Source of the DNA: Nitrososphaerales archaeon TH5888 | GTDB taxonomy: Archaea; Thermoproteota; Nitrososphaeria; Nitrososphaerales; Nitrososphaeraceae | Assembly (NCBI GenBank): GCA_014523595.1 | Contig: JAATVN010000202.1 | Coordinates: forward strand, 1-5,085 | Direction of reading: 5' to 3' | Length of the DNA: 5,085 nucleotides | In this document: piece after piece, positions 1 to 5,085 of the stretch | How the letters are laid out: each line of letters starts with the position of its first letter | Numbering within the stretch: position 1 is the first letter of the stretch | Made by a program: the position numbers and the translations under genes | The notes under the pieces: model-generated | What the model saw: the letters and a program-made list of their open reading frames with translations, nothing else | The model's database searches: none | What the model was told of the DNA's origin: nothing

Positions 1-1307
1 CTATATCGCCTGCCTATAGAACCTGACTCGTCATAAAATGTTGGGTAATGCAATTTTAATTTTGTATATATATCCTGTGCTTTTTCGCGTAGTCCATCTT
101 TGGTTACAAGTGGAAAAACGCCGAGAAGTATGGGAGCTATCTGGGGAACAAGTTTTAAAACAACTCTCTTCGATTCAATATCCTCATAATAAGAATGTTC
201 TAATATGGAGTAAATACTTCGGTCTATTCCCATTGACAGTTCAAATAGGTGTGGCAGAACTTTTGTATTATCAGATGGGTCGATAACATAAAGATTTTGT
301 TTACTTACTTCACTATGTTTTTTTAAATCATAATCAGATCTATAATTGCAGGCAACCAATTCCAGCCACCCAATGCTAGTTTCAACTTCAAAATCAAAGG
401 CCGTAGATGCATAAAATGCTTTTTCATCGTCTGACAACTGTCTAAATCTAGTGCGTTCCATAATCATGCCTGTCTTGCTGTAAAACATTGTAAGTAGAGA
501 CATGTAGTAAGCAACGAGTTTGTTTGGCAAATATCCCTCTCGCAATGCATCTTCCGCACTGATTGTCCGCGATGAATTCTTTGTAAATAACGTAAGAGTA
601 GTATTCTTAACTTGTTCAAATTTTGGTAAATCATTTAACCTATTGGGATTACAAAACACCTCGATTTCTGCCTGATAGAATTCCCTCAGCCTCAATAGAC
701 TCTGTCTCGGCGCAATTTCGTTCCTAAAACTTTTACCAACCTGCGCGACTGCAAGTGGAAGCCTTCCTCTCATCGTCTTAAAAATTCTCGGAAAATCAAC
801 AAAAATACTCTGACATGTTTCTGGTCTAAGATATGCCTCTTCTTGAGAAGGGCCAATCTCTACTTTAAACATCATGTTGAATCTGCTTGATTCATAAAAA
901 GTTCCCTTACAACTGGCACATTTCAAATCAAATTCTACTACTATTTTGTCTATTTCATTTCCAGAAAGCAATTCTGGAACTTCCCTGCCAGTTTTCTCAG
1001 TAATGTATCTATCTGCCCTGAATGTGGCGCCACAATTTTTGCACTTTATAATTGGGTCTGTAAAATTGTCAAGATGACCCGAGGCAACAAAGACACTCCT
1101 ACTCATTATCTGAGAACCATCAACTTCTATCATGTTATCACGTCTCAATAACTCTCTTCTCCACAGCTCAATGAAGTTGTTTTTCATGCTGGTACCTGTT
1201 GGTCCATATTCCCAAAATCCTGCATGCGCATCTGAATAAATTTCACAGCTTGGAAAGTAAAAACCTCTTTCAAGTGCGAGCTTCATCACGGTCTCATACG
1301 TATTCAT
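1..1307 (-). CDS. glyS: Glycyl-tRNA synthetase (class II, alpha2 type), 3' end cut off
   Basis: This enzyme attaches glycine to tRNA-Gly in the cytoplasm, using ATP. About 435 residues are visible from an ATG at 1305-1307, with no stop before the left edge. In order one sees the N-terminal FWEYGPTG segment (about 31-38), the SGHLDNFTDP segment near residue 76, a four-cysteine zinc site (CKNC near 89 and CASC near 130), class II motif 2 (SFRNEIAPRQ followed by REFYQAEIE, about 193-217), motif 3 (MGIDRS, about 359-364), and the start of the anticodon-binding domain, ending in the typical SGSIGRRY. Only part of the anticodon-binding domain is missing, so the loss is due to the window edge and not to a broken gene. 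It lies 80 bases downstream of nfo on the same strand and has its own promoter-like sequence. It is the only gene here that starts with ATG. The identification is secure; the symbol follows common archaeal usage. Confidence 0.96.
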   Translation of the reverse strand, partial: MNTYETVMKLALERGFYFPSCEIYSDAHAGFWEYGPTGTSMKNNFIELWRRELLRRDNMIEVDGSQIMSRSVFVASGHLDNFTDPIIKCKNCGATFRADRYITEKTGREVPELLSGNEIDKIVVEFDLKCASCKGTFYESSRFNMMFKVEIGPSQEEAYLRPETCQSIFVDFPRIFKTMRGRLPLAVAQVGKSFRNEIAPRQSLLRLREFYQAEIEVFCNPNRLNDLPKFEQVKNTTLTLFTKNSSRTISAEDALREGYLPNKLVAYYMSLLTMFYSKTGMIMERTRFRQLSDDEKAFYASTAFDFEVETSIGWLELVACNYRSDYDLKKHSEVSKQNLYVIDPSDNTKVLPHLFELSMGIDRSIYSILEHSYYEDIESKRVVLKLVPQIAPILLGVFPLVTKDGLREKAQDIYTKLKLHYPTFYDESGSIGRRY

Positions 1308-1325
1308 TTTTTCTCTTTTCTCTTA

Positions 1326-1338
1326 GAATCTGTGATTC
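1326..1338. repeat. Short inverted repeat in the glyS leader
   Basis: GAATC and GATTC arms of 5 bases are separated by TGT, and the overlapping palindromes GCATGC and ATGCAT lie directly next to them (1340-1347). The group falls between the proposed TATA box and the glyS start, where an operator or small hairpin could act. Arms this short occur often by chance in AT-rich DNA, so this is only a candidate site. Confidence 0.25.
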
Positions 1339-1345
1339 AGCATGC

Positions 1346-1361
1346 ATTTATTATTATTTCC
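1346..1361 (-). promoter_or_regulatory. Probable BRE/TATA element for glyS
   Basis: Read on the minus strand the sequence is GGAAATAATAATAAAT, a purine-rich BRE-like start followed by an AT-only TATA-like stretch. It is centred roughly 45 bases upstream of the glyS ATG. With the usual archaeal distance of about 25 bases from TATA box to transcription start, the transcript would carry a leader of roughly 15-20 bases. That leader includes a purine-rich AAGAGAAAAGAG stretch just before the ATG, but no clear Shine-Dalgarno core. The call is by eye; glyS could also be read through from nfo. Confidence 0.4.
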
Positions 1362-1387
1362 AAAACTAATTGTGAACCTGAGTAAAG

Positions 1388-2263
1388 TTAATTGGGCTGC
1401 TTTCTAAGTTTACGTATTAAAGCAAGGTTCTTGGCATCTTCTTCAATAGACACGAATTCAGGCTCCATTACCATCGGTACGTTTCCCATTTTTTTGTCGT
1501 TAATTATTGTGCTTAATCCCTTTGTCCCTATTTTTCCATGGCCAAACAACTCATGCCTATCTAGATGAGATCCAATTTCGTATTTGGAATCGTTCAAGTG
1601 AATGAATTTGAGAGATCCTAGACCGACAGTTTTGTCAAATTCACTTATAAATTCTTTGCACGCCTCTTCACTACTCAAATCATACCCAGATGCGAATGCG
1701 TGACACGTGTCTAGACACACGCAATATGTCTTACTAGAAAGTTTATCAAGAATTTCTCCTAATTCTTCAAGTTTGCTTCCTATACTACCTTTTTGACCTG
1801 CACTATTTTCCAATAAAATAGTAACGCCCAATTTCCTTTTGAACGCTGATTTATAATTATCAACCGCTTTGCCGCAACTTTTTAACAACTGTTTAACGCC
1901 ATGATCTCTCCCCATGTCCTTATGACTTCCGAGATGTATTACAAGATATTCAATACCTAATTGGGAACATCTTATTAACTCACTTGTAAATGAATTAAGA
2001 GATTTTTCGAATAAATCCCCATCTGGACCAGATGGGTTAGGCAAATAAGGCATATGGACAGCAACTGAATTTTTCTCTATTCCACTTTTTTTCAGATTGG
2101 TTTTGAATAATTCTACATCCGCATCTACAAGGTCCTTAGAGTGCCATTGTCTGGGGCTCCTTGTAAAAATCTGAAATGCTGTACATCCGATGTCTAGAGC
2201 ATTAGTAATTGAGTTTTGTATTCCACCCGCTATGGAAACGTGAAATCCAACTCTAAGATTCAA
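1388..2263 (-). CDS. nfo: Endonuclease IV (AP endonuclease, Nfo family)
   Basis: This enzyme cuts the DNA backbone 5' of abasic sites in base excision repair. It is a single TIM-barrel metalloenzyme with three zinc ions, and 291 residues is a normal length. All nine metal ligands known from E. coli Nfo can be placed: H70 (in HMPYLPN), H110 (VIHLGS), E152 (LLENSAGQ), D185 and H188 (CLDTCHAFASGYD), H222 (FIHLND), D235 and H237 (SHLDRHE) and E267 (MEPE). The N-terminus RVGFHVSIAGG matches the family start, so the TTG at 2261-2263 is the right start. Upstream in frame there is a TAA six codons away and no other start codon, and the first internal Met is residue 71. No Shine-Dalgarno precedes it and a TATA-like box lies about 28 bases upstream, which suggests a leaderless or nearly leaderless mRNA. 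The short C-terminal tail is basic. It is transcribed divergently from priL and upstream of glyS. Confidence 0.96.
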   Translation of the reverse strand: MNLRVGFHVSIAGGIQNSITNALDIGCTAFQIFTRSPRQWHSKDLVDADVELFKTNLKKSGIEKNSVAVHMPYLPNPSGPDGDLFEKSLNSFTSELIRCSQLGIEYLVIHLGSHKDMGRDHGVKQLLKSCGKAVDNYKSAFKRKLGVTILLENSAGQKGSIGSKLEELGEILDKLSSKTYCVCLDTCHAFASGYDLSSEEACKEFISEFDKTVGLGSLKFIHLNDSKYEIGSHLDRHELFGHGKIGTKGLSTIINDKKMGNVPMVMEPEFVSIEEDAKNLALIRKLRKQPN

Positions 2264-2286
2264 ACGCTTGTAAGTTTGTTACTAGG

Positions 2287-2295
2287 ATATTAAAG
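2287..2295 (-). promoter_or_regulatory. Probable TATA box of nfo
   Basis: The minus-strand sequence CTTTAATAT is centred about 28 bases upstream of the nfo TTG. This is the spacing expected when transcription begins at or next to the start codon, which fits the absence of a ribosome binding site. The AT-rich hexamer repeat begins immediately upstream and would occupy the BRE position and beyond. Assigned by eye from spacing and composition. Confidence 0.5.
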
Positions 2296-2323
2296 ATTTG
2301 TATTTGTATTTGTATTTGTATTT
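2296..2323. repeat. Period-6 tandem repeat (ATTTGT) in the nfo/priL divergent promoter region
   Basis: Four perfect copies of ATTTGT occupy 2296-2319, followed by a partial copy ATTT to 2323, after which the pattern decays into ATTAC. The tract takes up 28 of the 94 bases between the two divergent genes. It lies between the proposed nfo TATA box and the proposed priL TATA box and overlaps the latter. Such microsatellites can change length by replication slippage, which would alter the spacing of the two promoters; that effect is inference. Confidence 0.9.
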
Positions 2324-2328
2324 ATTAC
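2319..2328 (+). promoter_or_regulatory. Possible TATA box of priL
   Basis: TATTTATTAC is centred about 34 bases upstream of the priL TTG, which would put transcription start within roughly ten bases of the start codon. A second AT-rich candidate, CTATTATAG at 2338-2346, is too close to the TTG to serve unless initiation lies inside the gene. No Shine-Dalgarno is present (the bases before the TTG are ACCTGAA). Assignment is tentative because the whole region is AT-rich. Confidence 0.35.
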
Positions 2329-2357
2329 AGTATTTCCTATTATAGTGCAAACCTGAA

Positions 2358-3374
2358 TTGTCAATAAAATTGGGATCGTCTGAGTTGGCAAAGTACCCAT
2401 TCTTACAGGAAGCTTCTGATTATATCCATGAAACGAAATTTGATTTTGAAGAATTCGATCGTCCAGAAATGATCCACATAATAAACAGGGCGGTAGAAAA
2501 ATTGGAAAATGAGCTTAAAGGAAATGTTTATTCAAATTTAGATGAATACGAAATTGAAATTATGACATTTATGGTTTCACTATTGCTCATAAAATCAATT
2601 GGATTAGAGGAAGTTTCAAAAAAGTGCTCTCTCTTTGAAGCTATGAGGGTAGAAAAATTCCTGTCCTCCGATTTGAGCAATGAAAGATCAGTAGAAAAGA
2701 AGAAGCTTCTAGTTCAAAAGATCTTTCTGGAGTTATTCAAGATCAATATCGATGTAAATTCAACATCGAGTATCTGCAAATTGAGTGTTCCCGATTACCT
2801 TCAGCGAGCTTCAAAGATGTATGAACAAGAATGGAAACTGATTAACAGATCTGTAAAAGATGGATATGTGTATCTTGACACTGATGAAACAGTAAGACTA
2901 ATTCGCAATGAATTGAGCAATTTAATCTACTCTAGAATAAAGAATATGAAAGCCATTGAAATACCGGTTTCGATAAAATCAAAAGCAGATGAACTTCGAA
3001 ATAAATATTCAGGACGTTATGTCTATAAGAATCAATTCAAAATTCTCGAGTATCCTCCATGCATAAAACACGCAATGGAGATCATTAACAAAGGCGAAAA
3101 TCTTCCTCATTCAGCTAGGTTCATGTTGGCAACTTATATGCTAGCCATTGGTAAAACGGAAGAAGATGTAATTGATATTTTTAAGAATTCTCCGGACTAT
3201 AATGAAAAAATAACTAGGTATCAAGTGGAACATCTAGCAGGAAAAAAGGGCAGTCATACGAAATATTCTGTTCCTTCTTGCGACCGGTTGCGTAGCGAAG
3301 ATCTATGCTTTGCAATCAAAGAGTGTGAAAACCTTATAAATCCAATTCAGTTTGGAAGAAGGAAAATAAGATAA
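2358..3374 (+). CDS. priL: DNA primase large subunit PriL
   Basis: This is the regulatory subunit of the archaeal replicative primase. It binds PriS and carries the 4Fe-4S domain needed for primer initiation. The protein has 338 residues, a usual size. The helical N-terminal part contains AKYPFLQEA (11-19) and the INRSVKDGYVYL segment (162-173). The C-terminal iron-sulfur domain has four cysteines in the expected places: C235 (YPPCIK), C308 (VPSCDR), C317 (DLCFA) and C323 (KECEN). Around them are the family hallmarks HSARFMLATYML (251-262), RYQVEHLAGKKGS (287-299) and a proline-containing end, INPIQFGRRKIR. The start is a TTG; an in-frame TAG lies five codons upstream, other TTG codons at 2370 and 2385 are possible, and the first ATG is residue 38, already inside the conserved part. 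priS follows directly in the same frame after a single TAA. No PriX-like third subunit is visible nearby. Confidence 0.95.
   Translation: MSIKLGSSELAKYPFLQEASDYIHETKFDFEEFDRPEMIHIINRAVEKLENELKGNVYSNLDEYEIEIMTFMVSLLLIKSIGLEEVSKKCSLFEAMRVEKFLSSDLSNERSVEKKKLLVQKIFLELFKINIDVNSTSSICKLSVPDYLQRASKMYEQEWKLINRSVKDGYVYLDTDETVRLIRNELSNLIYSRIKNMKAIEIPVSIKSKADELRNKYSGRYVYKNQFKILEYPPCIKHAMEIINKGENLPHSARFMLATYMLAIGKTEEDVIDIFKNSPDYNEKITRYQVEHLAGKKGSHTKYSVPSCDRLRSEDLCFAIKECENLINPIQFGRRKIR
3354..3362 (+). promoter_or_regulatory. Weak purine-rich ribosome binding candidate for priS
   Basis: GGAAGAAGG lies inside the last codons of priL and ends 12 bases before the priS TTG. It is only a partial match to an anti-16S GGAGG-type site and is rather far from the start. 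Because priS starts right after the priL stop, ribosomes finishing priL could reinitiate without a strong site. It is recorded because it bears on how the TTG is chosen. Confidence 0.25.
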
Positions 3375-4523
3375 TTGAATCAAATTCAAAACACAGGAGA
3401 AAATATTAACTTTCTGAGAAATGTATTTAGAAAGTATTATTTTGAAAATAATCATTTCCCTTACCTATATTCAATTGAAAAAAGGGAATTTGGATACAGA
3501 AAATTTGATTCCTTAGTAGTCAGACATTTATCATTCAACAATGTGGGAGAACTTGTCGCAGAGCTAGTACGAAATGTCCCCCTAGACATTTATTATTCAA
3601 ATGCATATTATGGATTGCCTTCAAATCCCATCAATGAAAAACAATGGGAAGGTGCTGATCTCATCTTTGATATAGATATCAAAGACCTAGATCTTCCATG
3701 TATCCACGAACATACCTACTACGTTTGTAATCTCTGTGGGTATGTAAACTCAGAACGTAAACAGTGCATTAACTGTAATAAAGGGAAGACATATGATACC
3801 TCTATACCTTGCAAAAGATGCTTCTTATCTATAAAAAAAGAAGCAGCGAAGTTACTTGATTTCTTATACTGTGATCTTGGAATAAAAGAGAAGTTCGTAG
3901 AGATATTTTTCTCTGGAAATGCTGGATTCCACTTTCATATAAACGATCCTAGTATAAGAAACCTCGACTCTAACTCAAGGGCAAACGTTACCGATTATAT
4001 CCTTGGAAATGGATTTATGTGCGAAAGCATTGGTGTACGTAAATATCGCAATGGCTTTGTTATAAAGTTACCAAAGAGTGGTATTATGACAGGCTGGCGA
4101 AAGAAAATCGCCTCTAACTTGGGAATAAATCAAAAATCTGAACTAAAGCTTAAAAATATTGTAGAGGCGAGCGGTGGATACGAAGGATTTAGGAATGAAC
4201 TTAACAAGATGACAAGAAATAACGGAGTTCCTATAGATGCTCAGGTTACCAACGACATACACAGAGTTTTTAGGTTGCCGGGTAGTATTAACGGCAAGAG
4301 TGGATTGACTAAAGCAAAGTGCGACGATCTGGAATCATTTAATCCTAATAACGATGCATGCATGTTGAGTGACTCTGAGGTGTATGTGAACCCAAAGACC
4401 AAGCTGAAGATTACTTTGAAAAATAATACCTTTAGATTGGATAATGCTTTAGAAAAGGTCCCTTCATATGTTGCGGCATATCTGATATGTAAGGGATTGG
4501 CTTCAATTTCAAATGCTCAGTAA
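3375..4523 (+). CDS. priS: DNA primase small (catalytic) subunit PriS
   Basis: This is the catalytic subunit of archaeal/eukaryotic-type primase, which makes primers at the replication fork with PriL. The protein has 382 residues. Visible landmarks are REF (37-39), the catalytic pair D99 and D101 in FDIDIKDLD, a zinc-binding region with seven cysteines (C109, C118, C121, C131, C134, C146, C149), SGNAGFHFH (180-188), and the third catalytic acid D288, followed by RLPGSINGKSGL (300-311). Two nucleotide-contact residues of studied homologues seem replaced: no Arg lies in the SG..GFH motif, and Asn306 stands where a His is usual. The catalytic acids are intact, so activity is expected. The TTG start abuts the priL TAA and shares its frame; no ATG occurs until residue 215 and there is no GTG or other TTG before REF, so this TTG is the only standard start. 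This implies translational coupling to priL, or a fusion by readthrough. Confidence 0.94.
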   Translation: MNQIQNTGENINFLRNVFRKYYFENNHFPYLYSIEKREFGYRKFDSLVVRHLSFNNVGELVAELVRNVPLDIYYSNAYYGLPSNPINEKQWEGADLIFDIDIKDLDLPCIHEHTYYVCNLCGYVNSERKQCINCNKGKTYDTSIPCKRCFLSIKKEAAKLLDFLYCDLGIKEKFVEIFFSGNAGFHFHINDPSIRNLDSNSRANVTDYILGNGFMCESIGVRKYRNGFVIKLPKSGIMTGWRKKIASNLGINQKSELKLKNIVEASGGYEGFRNELNKMTRNNGVPIDAQVTNDIHRVFRLPGSINGKSGLTKAKCDDLESFNPNNDACMLSDSEVYVNPKTKLKITLKNNTFRLDNALEKVPSYVAAYLICKGLASISNAQ

Positions 4524-4592
4524 TGCAGACAGAGATCAAGGACAAGAACAAGATATGAGATTTCGTGTTTAAAATTTGTCATTATGTAAAGT

Positions 4593-4620
4593 ATGATTAT
4601 TATAGGTTCATGATTATTAT
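4593..4620 (+). repeat. 11-bp direct repeat upstream of the amidotransferase gene
   Basis: ATGATTATTAT occurs at 4593-4603 and again at 4610-4620, with a 17-base period and six bases (AGGTTC) between the copies. The first copy overlaps the proposed TATA box of the next gene, so the pair could be a duplicated promoter element or a tandem protein-binding site. The sequence is AT-rich and simple, so chance remains possible. The rest of the 4524-4631 gap holds purine-rich sequence (AAGGACAAGAACAAGA) and no clear T-run terminator for priS. Confidence 0.7.
4597..4604 (+). promoter_or_regulatory. Probable TATA box of the amidotransferase gene
   Basis: TTATTATA is centred about 31 bases upstream of the TTG at 4632, matching the spacing for a nearly leaderless archaeal transcript. 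No Shine-Dalgarno lies before the TTG. This suggests the amidotransferase gene has its own promoter and is not simply the third gene of the primase operon. Assigned by eye. Confidence 0.45.
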
Positions 4621-4631
4621 CAAGTCAGAAT

Positions 4632-5085
4632 TTGACTGTACTTGTTGTTGACAACGGTTCTCCATATGTCCGAGATATTACCTTGTGTTTAGATAATCTC
4701 GGACAGATTCATGAATTAAAAAAATACGATGAAGTATTCTTGCTTTCAGACTATCAGAAAGTAATACTGTCAGGTCGTCGAAAAAATAAAAAGGAAATTA
4801 ATTCGATAAATTCAAAAATTATCAAAACTTGTTTTACTAATGAAACTCCGGTTTTAGGTATTTGTTACGGTGCAGAAATCATAGCTCTTACCTTCGGTGG
4901 TTCATTACATAAGACTGATCTTATCCAAGGTTTTAATAGAATCAATATTGAAAAACCAACCAAACTATTAGAAAGGACTCGCTGTAATGTTTATGAAAGT
5001 CACTCATATGCTATTTCACATCTGCCAGAAAATTTCATATGTGTTGCAAGTTCTGCTACTTCCAAACATGAAATAATTTGCCACA
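4632..5085 (+). CDS. Class I glutamine amidotransferase, GMP synthase subunit A-like, 3' end cut off
   Basis: The first 151 residues of a glutamine-hydrolysing domain are present. Such domains release ammonia for a partner synthase; the closest resemblance is to the stand-alone archaeal GMP synthase amidotransferase subunit (GuaA N-terminal type). Evidence: a TVLVVDNGSPYV start resembling the VIVDNGGQYV type, an oxyanion strand VILSGRR (44-50), the nucleophile C78 in VLGICYGAE, FGG (88-90) and VYESHS (120-125), equivalent to the ESH/DSH segment of GMP synthases. The His-Glu pair of the triad would lie beyond the right edge. Unusual points: SGRRKN replaces the common SGGP, and E82 stands where CxGxQ usually has Gln. 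The TTG start is forced: an in-frame TGA lies seven codons upstream, no ATG or GTG lies between, and the visible protein contains no Met. A strong inverted repeat lies within codons 12-25. Another amidotransferase specificity cannot be excluded, so no symbol is given. Confidence 0.85.
   Translation, partial: MTVLVVDNGSPYVRDITLCLDNLGQIHELKKYDEVFLLSDYQKVILSGRRKNKKEINSINSKIIKTCFTNETPVLGICYGAEIIALTFGGSLHKTDLIQGFNRINIEKPTKLLERTRCNVYESHSYAISHLPENFICVASSATSKHEIICH
4667..4705. repeat. 10-bp perfect inverted repeat inside the 5' end of the amidotransferase gene
   Basis: The arms TGTCCGAGAT (4667-4676) and ATCTCGGACA (4696-4705) are perfectly complementary and separated by 19 bases. Two further pairs (TA with TA) can form inside if a two-base bulge is allowed. 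The arms are GC-richer than the surroundings. The structure begins 35 bases after the start codon, where an mRNA hairpin or a protein-binding operator could affect expression. The protein reading continues normally through it. Confidence 0.85.

Noticed and set aside
38..286. A plus-strand open frame of 82 codons starting with ATG
   Set aside because: It lies entirely antisense to the well-conserved C-terminal part of glyS and its translation resembles no family I recognise; it is a shadow frame.
1..1307. glyS as a truncated pseudogene
   Set aside because: No internal stop or frameshift was found in about 435 codons and every class II motif is intact; the missing end is simply outside the window.
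4524..4631. A tRNA, riboswitch or rho-independent type terminator in the gap after priS
   Set aside because: I see no cloverleaf, conserved aptamer elements or hairpin followed by a T run; only purine-rich and AT-rich sequence with the direct repeat.
4610..4651. A 13-codon ATG open frame (MIIIKSEFDCTCC) overlapping the amidotransferase start, as a leader peptide or as sign of a frameshifted true start
   Set aside because: It is out of frame with the amidotransferase, has no ribosome binding site, and the conserved amidotransferase N-terminus begins right at the TTG without needing upstream residues. The proposed transcription start would lie after its ATG.
1..5085. A defence island, mobile element, integrated plasmid or CRISPR system built around the primase genes
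   Set aside because: The neighbours are housekeeping genes (glyS, nfo, an amidotransferase). There is no integrase, transposase, helicase, toxin, spacer array or terminal repeat, and PriL and PriS are separate full-length chromosomal-type subunits, not a plasmid primase-polymerase.

Overview
The window reads as a piece of a low-GC archaeal chromosome, most likely ammonia-oxidising or related Nitrososphaerota (Thaumarchaeota). The reasons are an archaeal/eukaryotic-type DNA primase pair (PriL and PriS), a glycyl-tRNA synthetase of the eukaryotic/archaeal alpha2 class, TTG start codons, and genes that begin just downstream of TATA-like boxes with no Shine-Dalgarno sequence. The phylum is an inference from gene style; no species can be named from the sequence alone.

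Layout: five protein genes fill almost the whole window and no gap exceeds about 110 bases. On the minus strand, the endonuclease IV gene nfo (2263 down to 1388) is followed by glyS (1307 down to the left edge, where its 3' end is cut off). On the plus strand, priL (2358-3374) is followed by priS (3375-4523), and then, after a 108-base gap, by the 5' part of a class I glutamine amidotransferase gene (4632 to the right edge). The two gene groups diverge from a 94-base AT-rich intergenic region (2264-2357) that holds a hexanucleotide tandem repeat and probably both promoters.

How the genes fit together: PriL and PriS are the two subunits of the replicative primase. Nfo incises abasic sites in base excision repair, so the divergent pair links primer synthesis and DNA repair. 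GlyRS charges tRNA-Gly. The amidotransferase probably supplies ammonia from glutamine, with GMP synthesis the closest match. No mobile element, CRISPR array, RNA gene or defence system is visible.

Main points of interest: (1) priL and priS are in the same frame, separated by a single TAA directly followed by a TTG start. (2) Four of the five genes must start at TTG. (3) PriS appears to lack two nucleotide-binding residues of the characterised enzymes. (4) A period-6 repeat sits in the shared nfo/priL promoter region. (5) A 10-bp perfect inverted repeat lies inside the first codons of the amidotransferase gene. This is essentially a housekeeping region and I did not find convincing evidence for a new multi-gene system.
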